Source of the DNA: Neurospora tetraspora
Lineage: Eukaryota > Ascomycota > Sordariomycetes > Sordariales > Sordariaceae
DNA length: 64,000 nucleotides
NCBI RefSeq assembly: GCF_033439725.1
Contig: NW_026944385.1
Coordinates: forward strand, 4,125,001 to 4,189,000
Direction of reading: 5' to 3'
Both the position numbers and the translations under genes were made by a program. The notes under the pieces were generated by a model. The model worked only from the letters and a program-made list of their open reading frames with translations. It was not told the DNA's origin and searched no databases. Each line of letters starts with the position of its first letter. Within the stretch, counting starts at the first letter, position 1. Shown here in pieces: positions 43,789-54,722 of the stretch.

Positions 43789-45282
43789 ATGTCGCAACAA
43801 TCGCATCCTACGGGTACCTTGGCGAACCTGCCCCAACCGCCCTCCAATCCGGACACCCCGTCTGAGATGCCGTGAGTTTACTTGACTTTTTTTTATATTA
43901 AGGCCCACCATTCTCTCTGCTTGCGCCGTGGCCGGTGCTTCTGTGCTTCCTTTCTCAGACAAACTTTAAGTTTCACGATAGGCTTACAATCATATACCCC
44001 CAGTGGCACCCCAACCAGCACCACCACCTCGCTTTCCACCCTCTCCACAACCGCCATCAAGGACGGCCACCGTGGCCATGTCCATCATGGAAGCGGACCG
44101 CATACAAGTAACCGTTTCAGCGGCGACTACACCCGAAACCCCCCTTCCAACCCCGAAGCCGAGCGCAACGACCGCATAAGCCGTCTCCCGGGCATGATGT
44201 CCGCCCTCCGCGGTGTACAGTCCTCCGGCTCTACCGGCACTCCCCAACAAGGCATGAACACTAACCCATATGGCCAGTCTTCATACTACCAGCAGCAACA
44301 ACAAAACCAACAGAACAACCCCAATGTGCCGGTAACACCAGCCTACTTTGACGCGGCAGGCCAGCCCAGAGCTGCAACCAAAATGTCCACGGTCGGCTCC
44401 GCCTCGGCCACCGATTCGGCATACGAGGGCACCACCACCGCCTCGCTTTCCGCCACCTCCCACGCCGGGACCAACACCGAGACCGCCCCCGATCTCGATG
44501 ACGGCGATGACCAGAGCATGACCATGAACCTTGATCCCCGTGACAACGACACAGATATGCCGACGGCTAGTCCTCCGGCCAGCGGGTACGCCACCGGCCC
44601 TGACGCCATGGAGGATGACGAGGAGAACCTGGCTACTCGGAGTGTTGGCACCTTCGAGGACAGGATGAGCGACTACGATGATGGTAGGGAAAGCTTGGTG
44701 GGCTTCGGAGAGGGCGCGGGAAGTACGGTTAGTGGACCGATATACCACCGACGTCCGTTGCCTGGACAGATTCCCGGTGGTCCTCCGGGATGGGGACTGG
44801 AGAGGAGCAGCTCCGGATTGTCAGATATGATGGCCGGCAGCGGTGGCAGCGGCGGCGGTGGTCGACCCCCGACGAGCAGTGGTAGCATCGGCAGAGGAAG
44901 CGCTGGTGGTGGAGGAAGGGACGTCATCCGCGACATCATCCGTCGCGAAGGGGGTATGCTCCAGGACCGCGAATACAGCGGTAGTGGCGGTAACGACTCC
45001 ACACCCGCCAGCCAATCGGCAGTGTTTAATGAACGCCGTGATGCCAGAATGGTGGATGGCGTCGCCTTTGACCGCGATCACAATCCCGCTGCTGCCCGCG
45101 TCCGGAGCCAGTTTGCGCCGATGGACGAGGATTTTGTCGATACCACGGCTACCGGTCCCTTGCCGCTTCCGCAGAATTATTCTCCCACCTCGGCTGGCCG
45201 TCATTACCGCGAAGAGAGACCGAGGTCGAATCAGCAGCAGCATCATCCGTACCCGTTTCAGCAGTATCAACATCATCAACTT

Positions 45283-45314
<32 letters not shown>

Positions 45315-45456
45315 CCAGACTTATTCGGAGTTTCAGCTGAGGCCGATGGATGTGTCGTCACCGATGACGCCGCCGACGGGCGAAGCAGATCCGAGGGAGA
45401 CGGCGGAGAGGATGTTGGAGGGCAATTTGACTGCTCATGATTGGAAGAATGTCTGA
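43789..45456 (+). CDS. Unknown S/G/Q-rich disordered protein
   Basis: The CDS is join(43789..43871,44004..45456), 511 residues. The intron of 132 bp has GTGAGT...CCCCAG and phase 2. The start MSQQSHPTGTLANLPQPPSN lies in a good context. Recognisable islands in an otherwise low-complexity protein are RISRLPGMMSALRGVQSSGS, an acidic stretch (DDGDDQSMTMNLDPRDNDTD), DYDDGRESLVGFGEGAGSTV, GRDVIRDIIRREGGML and DARMVDGVAFD. A polyglutamine run encoded by CAG repeats lies at about 45283-45310. The islands look conserved among filamentous fungi, but I cannot name the family. Coding-like sequence resumes at about 45583 after an acceptor-like site, so an extra 3' exon is conceivable although a TGA intervenes. 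Confidence 0.65.
45283..45310 (+). repeat. CAG trinucleotide repeat (polyGln)
   Basis: Nine consecutive CAG codons within the S/G/Q-rich gene, a likely length-variable site. Confidence 0.85.
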
Positions 45457-46014
45457 GGATAAAGGAGGCAGGTAGGTAAGTTCTTGAGAGCGTCTCGGGT
45501 CTGAACTTCTGCCATTGATTCGTCCTGCCTTTCCGCTTGATTTTTATTTTGTTTTCATTTGATTTCCTTGGTGCCAATGTAGATTGACATTCGGGATACG
45601 TTGCGGATGCTGAACACGGGTTTGAACTATGGGGCCATTGAGGTTGATATCACGGGCTACTGGCGAGGGGGCACAAACCTGGGAATACCGATAACGGATT
45701 TACGGTACGGTACGGTACGGGAGAATGGGCAGTGGGTAAGGTTCATTTTTGGTCTCGTGGCTTGGTTGAAAGTCAGCTTGATATCATTGAATCGGGATCT
45801 TCACTTTACGTGGACAATATCTGTTGCCAAAGGGAGTGAGCTGGGAAGGATCATATATACAAACCCAAGGCATTCTTTTATATGGATGTCGAAGTCGGGC
45901 TGAGATGTTCCAGTCCTGGCGCTGAGGGACATCCACCCATCGCTTATCGGGTTTATATAAGGGCAGGGTTAGGGTCATTATCGCGGTTGAAGCTTAGCTC
46001 AAAGTCCACAGTAT
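45457..46014. other. Intergenic
   Basis: No supportable gene. A short TACGG tandem repeat (four units) lies at about 45700-45722. Confidence 0.5.
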
Positions 46015-46267
46015 TACCGCTTTTTCTCGTTCGATTTGGATACCCCCAAACTGCGCTAAGGTCAAAACCAGCAAAGCCTAACACAATCCCACCAATGCTG
46101 TTACTGGATCGTTCCCAAGGAACCAACTGATCCACGTTGGCAAACCTGCGATCGGTTGTGACCCGTATTAACTCACTAACAGATTGGTTGAAGCCCCTGT
46201 TGGGTTCAGATATACCCGGTGCTATACCTGTTTTGAGGGTATCCAAATCGAACGAGAAAAAGCGGTA
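46015..46267. mobile_element. MITE-like element, copy 2 (TIR family A)
   Basis: The 253-bp element is bounded by inverted repeats of about 36 bp with one mismatch, starting TACCGCTTTTTCTCGTTCG. The TIR differs from that of copy 1 (231-444) mainly by two C/T-type changes. The right part from GATTGGTTGAAGCCCCTGTT inward to the end matches copy 1 closely. Both ends carry TA, suiting TA target duplication. There is no coding capacity. Confidence 0.8.
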
Positions 46268-47159
46268 CATCGTTACTTTTACCTGAATCTTGATCGTTTG
46301 TCACTAAAGAGATGACTGCTTTGGGCTTCATGAAGGACTATTTTTGAAACCAGCTCACTCTACGTAACATACCGAGCTTGGATTCAAATTATCGTAACGG
46401 CCAATCCCTCAAACTTCACGAAGGAACTCTCCCGTCGAAACTCTTCTCTCGGCATTCTAGATCCGCGGCTCAACAGCTGATGGACCCCACCTTATGCGCT
46501 AAAAGCGGGACCCCATCAAAAGTCAGCACTCTGAACGGACCCACCTTCCACGCGTGAGGAGGGGCTGAGGAGGGGAAGCAGGGGAAGCTCGGCTGCTCGA
46601 GATTCTTCCCGCCTTCCCTTCTTGTCATGTTTTCCGAGAGGTCAACGTCCTGAATTGGCAGTTGCCTTTTGACTTTTTTTTTTTTTCTTTCTTTTTCATT
46701 ACTCCATCTTTTCTTTCTCGGGGAGACTTTGTCTGATCGATCGGTTCCCGGCGACAGCCCAGTGAGCTGACATTGAGAAAAGTGGAAGTGGAAAAAGAAG
46801 CATCCACCAGAATTTCTTCGGTACTCTTCGGTGCTTCCCGACGCAAACCGCAGCACATTTGACGACAGCTCTTTTACTCACTGTTTCACACGGTCTGATC
46901 CCACACTGCCATCCAATTGACTATCTGCTTTGTGCCTTGCGGTGGGGTTATATGAGATAGAAAAAAAATACCGAAGTGGAAGTGGAAGCTGCCCGGTGCT
47001 GTGGTTTGAATTGGTGGAGACATTGGAAAGTCTTTCCAGGGTTGAGCTTCGAGACCACAGCACAGTGTCCCTGCTGGACAGCAATTGGAAACAGAGCTTT
47101 GCTTCAGAGTTTCAAGGTGGCTGTGATCATTTGTTGAGGAATTGGTTATTGGAAACAAA
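46268..47159. other. Intergenic, promoter of the aminopeptidase
   Basis: No gene seen. There is a T-rich/CT-rich block at 46670-46720. ORFs on the minus strand are short and of low complexity. Confidence 0.5.
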
Positions 47160-50100
47160 ATGCATTTGGCAGCGGTGAGAACAAAGACCAATGCAGTTGC
47201 CATTGGCAGGTGGAAGACTCTTTCGACCAGAACTTTATCAACAACAACAAAGTCACCCCGCACTCACATCCAAGCGATTGCTCGGCCAAGCTGTACCCGC
47301 ACTGCAGCTTCCCGCCCGCTGCTAGCGTCCTCCTCCTCCTCCTCGTCTACAGCGCCTTCTTTCGTCATTCGTCCATCTTCTGTCACTCAGCAGGTCTCTC
47401 GGTTCCACTCTATCTCGTCGTCGTCGTCGTCGGTCCCCTCTTCTTCTTCGCCCAGGACTTCCACAAGACCTACAACTACTCGTCATCGCCCCAAGCTTCA
47501 GACTTCCGCTGTTCCTCCCCCGTTTCTTGTTCTTGGATCCCGCTACTGCTCTGCCCACGCCAGAGCCAAACGCCGAGAAAACATGACGGACCGCGACATT
47601 CTCCCCGACAACTTCAAGCCCACCCACTATGATCTCGAGATCCGCGATCTCGACTTCGCCTCGTGGTCCTACAAGGGCACCGTAAGGTACGCTTAAGACT
47701 TCCAAGTTTCCGGAGCCCCTTCCTTTGGCGCGATCTGACTTGCGACAACATCCAGGATCGACGGTAACCTCGTCAAGCCCACCAAGGACATCGTCCTTAA
47801 CACCCTCGAAATCAAGCTCCTCAACGCCAAGTTGACGGCCGGCCAGCAATCATGGGAGTCGACCCAGTTCGCCGAGGACACCAAGGCCCAGCGCTCTACC
47901 ATCTCCTTCGCCGAGGAGCTCCCCGTCGCCGACAATGTCTCCCTGACCCTCGAGTTCACCGGTGAGCTCAACCACGACATGGCCGGGTTCTACCGCTCCC
48001 AGTACAAGCCTGCTGCTCCTGCGGCCGCCAGCGTCCCCCGCGACGACGAGTTCCACTACATGCTCAGCACCCAGTTCGAGTCCTGCGATGCTCGCCGCGC
48101 CTTCCCCTGCTTCGACGAGCCCAACCTCAAGGCCACCTTCGATTTCGCCATTGAGATCCCCGAAGACCAGGTCGCCCTCTCCAACATGCCCGTCAAGGAA
48201 ACCAAGCCTGCCGGCCCCAACAAGAAGCTCGTCTCTTTCGAGCGCAGCCCTGTCATGAGCACCTACCTCCTGGCCTGGGCCGTTGGCGACTTTGAGTACG
48301 TCGAGGCCTGCACCGACCGCGAGTACAACGGCAAGAAGCTCCCCGTCCGTGTTTACACCACCCGCGGCCTCAAGGAGCAGGGCAGGTGGGCCCTTGAGCA
48401 CGCCCCCAAGATTATCGACTACTTCTCGGAGCAGTTCGAGATCGACTATCCTCTTCCCAAGAGCGATATCCTGGCTGTCCATGAGTTCACCCACGGCGCC
48501 ATGGAGAACTGGGGTCTCGTCACCTACCGCATGACCGCTATTCTGTTCGACGAGAAGCTTTCCGAGGCCAGATTCCGCAACCGTATCGCCTACGTCGTTG
48601 CTCACGAGCTTGCCCACCAGTGGTTCGGTAACCTTGTTACCATGGATTGGTGGGATGAGCTCTGGCTTAACGAGGGTTTCGCTACTTGGGCTGGTTGGCT
48701 TGCGACCGATCACCTCCACCCTGACTGGGAGGTGTGGCCGCAATTCATCAACGAGGGCATGGACCAGGCTTTCCTCCTCGACTCTGTCCGCGCTTCGCAC
48801 CCCATTCAGGTCGAGGTTCGCGACGCTCTCGATGTGAACCAGATTTTCGACAAGATCAGCTACCTCAAGGGTTGCTCCATGATTCGCATGTTGGCCTCGC
48901 ACCTTGGTATTAAGACCTTCCTCAAGGGTATTGCCCTTTACCTTCAGCGCCACGCTTACGGCAATGCCAAGACTGAGGCACTCTGGAACGCTTTGAGCGA
49001 GGCCTCTGGTGTCGATGTGAACACCATTATGCGCCCCTGGATTGAGGAGCTTGGCTTCCCTGTTGTTAGCGTTACCGAGGGCCAGGACCAGATTTCCGCC
49101 AAGCAAGCCCGCTTCCTCTCTACCGGCGATGTCAAGCCTGAGGATGACAAGACCACCTGGTGGATCCCTCTGTCCCTCAAGGGCAAGGTTGGCTCCCAGG
49201 ATATTGAGCCTCTGTCTTTCCAGACCAAGGAGACTACCATCGACGGCGTCAGCCAAGACTTCTACCTGCTCAATGCCAACGCCACTGGCTTCTACCGCGT
49301 CAACTACCCCGAGTCTCGTCTCAAGACTCTGGGCACTCAGCTCGCTCATCTCACTACCGAGGACAAGATCTTCATCACTGGTTCTGCGGCCGATCTCGCG
49401 TTTGCTGGCAACTCCACCACCGCCGCTCTGCTGTCTTTCGTCCATGGTCTGAAGAACGAGACCCACTACCGTGTTCTTAGCCAGGCTTTGGACTCGGTCA
49501 ACACTCTCAAGTCCATCTTTGGTGATGACGAGGAAGTCAAGAAGGGTCTCGAGAAGTTCACTCTGGAGCTTATTGACAAGGCTCTCAAGGAGGTCGGCTG
49601 GGAGCCTAAGGAGGGCGAGAACTACAACATTCCTCTTCTCCGCAAGCGCCTTCTCCTCACTGCTGTCGCCAACTCGCACGAGGAGGTCATTAATGAAGCC
49701 TTCAAGCGCTGGAACGACTGGCGCGCCAACCCTAGCGGTGCTCCCATCCCTGCTGATCTCCGTCTTCCCGTCTACCGTGCTGCTATCAAGAAGGACCCCG
49801 CCAACGCCGTTGCCGCCATCAAGCACGAGTGGTTCACCACCCCCGCCATCGACGGCAAGGAGGTCTGCCTCCAAGCCCTCGGCCAGGTCACCGACGAGGC
49901 CCTCATCAAGGATGTCCTCCTGCCCTTCCTCTTCGACTCTGCGCCCCCCGCTCACCCCAGAGACTCGGTTCCCGGCGCCGATATGCACATTCTCGCTGGT
50001 AACTTGGCCGGTAACCGCATCGCGCGCCCTCTGCTCTGGGCCTACCTCCGCGACAACTGGGACAAGTTCAACGCCAAGCTCGGCGGTAACCCCATCCTTG

Positions 50101-50303
50101 TCGACCGCATGGTCAACGTCAGCTTGCCCAAGTTTGCGGATCTCGAGACGCTCAAGGATATCGAGGACTTCTTCAGCAAGGTCAGCACCAAGGGCTTCGA
50201 CAGGACGTTGGAGCAGGTCAAGGATAAGATTAGGGGACGGGCGTCGTACAAGATTAGGGATGCTGAGGTTGTTAAGAGCTGGTTGAAGGCTAATGGGTAC
50301 TAA
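47160..50303 (+). CDS. M1 family zinc aminopeptidase (Ape2/Aap1 type)
   Basis: The CDS is join(47160..47686,47756..50303), 1024 residues. The intron (69 bp, GTACGC...CTGAC...CCAG) is phase 2. The M1 signatures are complete: exopeptidase motif GAMENWG (about 423-429), zinc site HELAH (459-463) and glutamate ligand E482 in LWLNEGFA. A C-terminal ERAP1-like helical domain follows. It removes N-terminal residues from peptides. The first ~140 residues are R/S/T-rich without acidic residues, like a mitochondrial presequence. A second ATG at 47583 (Met142, MTDRDILPDNFKPTHYDLEI) gives an 883-residue form close to the usual length of fungal cytosolic Ape2. Codon usage is strongly C-biased, suggesting high expression. 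Confidence 0.93.
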
Positions 50304-51000
50304 GTTTGATTATTAAATGTAGCAATGTATGATAGGTAGGTAAATTTTGGTGTTTGCGTATGCACCCTGGTATAAGTTTGTTACTGGAATGTGCAAGTTT
50401 CATGTTTATTTTGTCAGCCCAGGCTTGGCCGCAAGTGAAGTTTCAGCGGCTTTTGGGGATGTCCTGTTCGTCCGATATTTTCGTCTTGAATATTTCATCC
50501 CGTCTCGTCCCCGACCGCTTCTCGAGTGAATGACGCACTGTTCCAACATGGAAGTTACGATGGGTGCCTGAGCAGTGTGGGCGTTCAGGACTGTGGCAGG
50601 TTTCAGCCTTTTTAATTTCCCACACTGGGGAGAGACAGACTCCAAACTAACTCGAACTCGACTTCTCCATCCGCGTCATTGAGCAATTCGAGTGTTCAAT
50701 TGCTCGACTCAATTGCTCGTCGATATCATCACAACGCTGATCGACAGGCGATTACTTATAGCTACCCCTAGGCATTCGCGACCCGTCCTCTTTCATTTCA
50801 GCACCGAAGGCAGAACCCTCCAACCATCGCAGCCCGCCTCAGCTACCTAATCGCCTGTCAGTCTCAACCCCCGAATCGACCACCTCAACCTTCTCACCAC
50901 TCCACGGGGCTACGGGCCCAGGCTCGCAGGCGACAGGCAACAGGCAGGCGACAGGAGGCAGTCGGCAGGTCCGCGACCACAAGCATCACAAATCACAATC
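50304..51000. other. Intergenic
   Basis: 3' UTR then CT/CA-rich leader of the next gene. A GGCGACAGGCA-type short repeat lies at about 50927-50970. No gene seen. Confidence 0.5.
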
Positions 51001-53834
51001 ATGGCCAGTTCAACCCCCACCATCACGATCTCTGGCGCCGACAATCACACCACTCCCACGACCGCTACCACTATCCCTATCCCCACTTCACGACACCAAA
51101 CACGACCCCAAACCCAGACACAGAAACAGGCACAAACAACAACAGCCTTCATCTTCCACGTCTCAACCCTCGTCTACCGTCCCAGGAGCACTGGAAGCCC
51201 GTCTAGCATCAGTACCAACAGCAACGGCACCAATAGCGACTCAACAAGCTGGTCCCCTATCTCCGTTTCTGATAGCAGCTCTATCTCGGGCTACACCAGC
51301 TCCGGCTCCGATTCCACCTGGAACCAGAACATCATCATCAACCCGACAAAGTCACAGTCACACCACCACCACCCCAACCCCCTCCGCCAGCATACGGTAC
51401 TGCTTCCCCGGCCGTCGGCAGGCGAGACGATTGCTCAGTTGCAAGCGGTGGGTATACCGTTTGTTATTATCTGGGAACCTGAGACGGCGTCGTCGGGATA
51501 TGGAGGAGACGATGGATTCGATAACGAGTTCGCCTCAGAAGAGGAAGTAGCGAATACTATTTCTAGGGTTCTGGGGTTGAAGGATCCGATTTGTCCGATG
51601 AAGGTTGTGGGGAGGTGGACGCTTTTGAGGAGTGTTGCTGCACAGGGTCAACATTTAGTCACCAATGGGAAAGATGGTAAAAAGGGGGGAAACGAGGAGA
51701 AAGAGGTGACGGGGACTTTGGTCATTGGTGACGATGAGGAGAGGAACAGGGAGATGGCAAGGATGTTGGGGTTTCAAGCGGAGAGGGTGGTGAACGCGGA
51801 GGAGGTGGAGAGGATGTGGGGGAGGAGGGAGGTGGTTGAGGAGGAGCGGAAGGAGGAGGATGAGGAGAAGGGAGAGGTGAATGTGGTGGTGGAGAAGGAG
51901 GACCTGGGCCTAAAGCAGAACCAGACCCAGGGACAACACCTGAAGCCGACGAAGCCGACTCTGAGCTTGAGGAGCAGGCTGAGTTGCCCATTCGATGATA
52001 TGAAGGTCGTCGAGGGTCTTTGCTTTTCCCCGGAGGATAAGATCGACGAGGAAAGTACAGAAGATGACGGCGTTGCGTCAGAGAAGCAAGCTGGGTTCGA
52101 GGAAAATAAAGAGGGAGCGAACAAAGGTGGCCATACAGAGTCACCGACGTCAACAACCCCTTCGACTCCCGATATTGTCCAGGGCCAATACATCCCGGTC
52201 AAGCATAGTGAGCGGACCGTGGCATATGTTCCTGTCAGTCCTACAAGCACCACAAGCTCGGAGAAAGACTTCGAGTCTCCCGTCACTCGCATTACTTCCA
52301 TCATTTTCTTCTCGCCGCCATCCCTAAAGACATGGGACCGGGATGTCCGTGTTGTCAGCAAGCTGTGTCAATCACAGGGCGATGGAGAGGAAGTACCCAA
52401 GCTTTACATTGTTCAGAAACCGGGAGAGCTTGGATCTAGTAATTGGTCTCTGTCATCCTCTTCCTCCTCGCCATTGGCCTCGTCGGCATCATCAATCACC
52501 CCTTCGCCGACATCTTCCACGTCCCCTTCGGAGTCCAGTCTTGATACCCTGACCACCACAGCCTCTACCGTCTTTTCCCAAGCTTCCTCCACCTCGAGCT
52601 CCGAGTCTGTGCCATCTAAGCGACAATTCAAATTAACAATGCCTCGCACGGCATCGGACTGGATCCGCGACGTTACCACTCACTGGCGAGCCACCAATCC
52701 CAATCTCTCCGACAAGACCAAACTCCCTTATTACCTCATCGACCCCCTGACTTGCGCCCTTCAGGTTCTCGAAATCGGCCGCCAACGAGCGCAATCGACC
52801 ATCTGGGCGAGGGCCAATCTCCCGGTGCACTTGCGCCAGGTACTACGTCTGGAGACGCTTTACGTCGTCGACTCGGGTGAGCACTCGTCACGTTTGTTCA
52901 ACGATTTGAACAGTGCCAAAGGTGGCGATGACAGCTGCAGCAAGGACAAACATTCCGCTTCCGCTTCCGCCGACCCTGATCCTGATTTGTCCTTTCAGTG
53001 GTATCTAGCATCCCTTGGGGTGGAAGTCATTCCCGCGAAACGGTGCAGGAGGATCGGGATGAGCAATGTTTACGCTTTAGAGAAGAGGGTGCAGAAGCTG
53101 GGCTATGTGTGTCGCCCACTCCATAGTTCCAAACCTGAGCCACTACAGGACGAGGACCAGAACACCAAGAAAGTCCACGAAAACAAAGACAGCGGAGATA
53201 CCAGCGCCCGCCAACCCACTACCCAGACGCACCAAAGACGAACCTCTTGGTTCCGCCAGCTGATTACGAGAGGCCAACCCCGATCATCCAAGTCTCGCAG
53301 TCCCGGTGCCGGTGGCCAGAGTCAGACTCAACGCCCCTCTACCTCTACCTCTACCAACAAGACCCGCAAGCACCACCACCACACCAAACATACCAACCAC
53401 AGTAACAACAGCACCACAAACCTAACCATCAACTCAACCAACATCCCTCCCACCAATATCCCCACCGGCATCCCCCGGAGCATGACCACCCCCAACAACA
53501 GCAACGCCCCAACGACAGCAACAGCTACGACAGCCAAATTTACTCCCCCAGCGCCCTGGACATGGTTTCGCGCAGTCCCACACAAAAGGCAAGAGACATC
53601 AGTGCTATCACGGCCTTCTGCCATAGTAACAATATCGAGACGGCGGTTAAGTACGCTGTCAATCGTGAGTATTGGGAGTGTGTGGATAGGGGATTGAGGC
53701 CTGTTTGGTTGACTGGTGGGGGGGCTTGGAGTGGTGGTGCTGGGACTGGGACTGGTGGTGCTGGGACTGGGACTGCTGGTGGTGGTGCTGGTATTGGTAT
53801 TGGTGCTGCTGGTATTGGTGCTGGTAGAATCTGA
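51001..53834 (+). CDS. Divergent HAD-IIA (CECR5-like) protein, probable pseudo-phosphatase
   Basis: The first frame is open from ATG 51001 to 53697 (898 residues). A different frame carries the likely true C terminus to 53834. Ordered islands resemble the CECR5/YKR070w HAD-IIA fold: TAFIFHVSTLVYR (about 47-60, where FDIDGVL is expected), ETIAQLQAVGIPFVIIWEPE (about 142), TLVIGDDEERNREMARMLGF (about 239), SIIFFSPPSLKTWDRDVRVV (about 430) and TLYVVDSGEHSSRLFNDLN (about 619, where GDNPxSDI is expected). The catalytic aspartates are missing in both motifs. Between the islands are long S/T/N/H-rich inserts. The family's final helix (..AV.YA..REY) is found only in the second frame (NNIETAVKYAVNREYWE, near 53626-53676), so an intron or frameshift lies at about 53290-53560. 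The downstream tail is G/A/T repeat. Confidence 0.55.
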
Positions 53835-54438
53835 TGGACTTGGCTGGATCGGATCTGGTCCTGATCTACCTGTTCAGGTGGTCGTCGGATGAATCATGAA
53901 CTAGTTGTCATAAGGAAAGATGGATCAGGCAACGTGGATCAAAAATTTGAGGCCAGGTAGAGCTGGGGCTGAAGGGTTGATATCCAAAATATCGGACTCG
54001 AGCTTGGTAGACAGCGCATAGCCAGGCAATACAGGTACCTACCATATGTAGACAAAATGGTTAGGGACATACTTCGAGATTATGGAAGCGAATTTGAACA
54101 TGGGTTTACATGTAAGTGCGAAGAGTGTAGAGGTATGGATGTACTTTTATCTAGCATTGGACTTATTACCAGTGGTCACTATTCAGGGGTTTGTTTACAC
54201 CATTGCCTGACTCAGGCTAGCGAGCCTGGTGGTGCTCGGGAAAAAAAAAAAAAAAAACATGCCGGTGAAACCGTGAAACTAGGCAGCTCCTCTGGGCGTC
54301 GAGTCCACAACAACCGATTTTCAATATTATGCAAAAGAAACCAGGAAAAAAAAAGGCCGATATTTAGTAAGGTAGGTGGGAGAGAGCAAAAAGACGAAAA
54401 AAGAGATGTTGTCCTACAAGTAGGAACATCGGGAATTG
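53835..54438. other. Intergenic
   Basis: No protein gene. Contains AGGTACCT at 54033-54040, a run of 18 A starting at 54241, and near 54397-54402 a run of A that reads TTTTTT downstream of the minus-strand tRNA, a possible RNA polymerase III terminator. Confidence 0.5.
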
Positions 54439-54511
54439 AGCCCGACGTGGGGGTCGAACCCACAACCTTGAGATTAAGAGTCTCACGCTCTACCGATTGA
54501 GCTAGCCGGGC
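54439..54511 (-). tRNA. tRNA-Lys (anticodon CUU)
   Basis: A 73-nt minus-strand cloverleaf. The acceptor stem GCCCGGC pairs with GTCGGGC (one G-U). The D arm is GCTCAATCGGTAGAGC (A box), the anticodon arm GAGACTCTTAATCTC with CTT at the expected place, and the T arm GTGGGTTCGACCCCCAC (B box). No intron. CCA is not encoded, as usual in eukaryotes. It decodes AAG, the preferred lysine codon of the genes here. Confidence 0.97.
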
Positions 54512-54722
54512 AGCTGTGCAAAGCTGCCATTTTATTGGTTGTTTTTTGCAGGTCAGATTTGGTATTCATAAACTCATCATGGTATTACTACACGGTCCAG
54601 TCCAGAAAGAACAAAAACAAGGAAGGCCACAACAACCACTTCCACTTTCTTTCTCCTCCGCGTCGTCAAATACGTCATACAAAGCAACGAACGAGAAATG
54701 GAATAAAACAAACTACACTACC

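Noticed and set aside
45583-45720. Extra 3' exon of the S/G/Q-rich gene (IDIRDTLRMLNTG...)
   Set aside because: A TGA in frame precedes any usable donor, so the exon cannot be joined without assuming an unusual splice site.
47850-49988. Minus-strand ORF of 712 codons
   Set aside because: It is the exact antisense of the M1 aminopeptidase exon; it arises from strong C bias at third positions and has no motif of its own.
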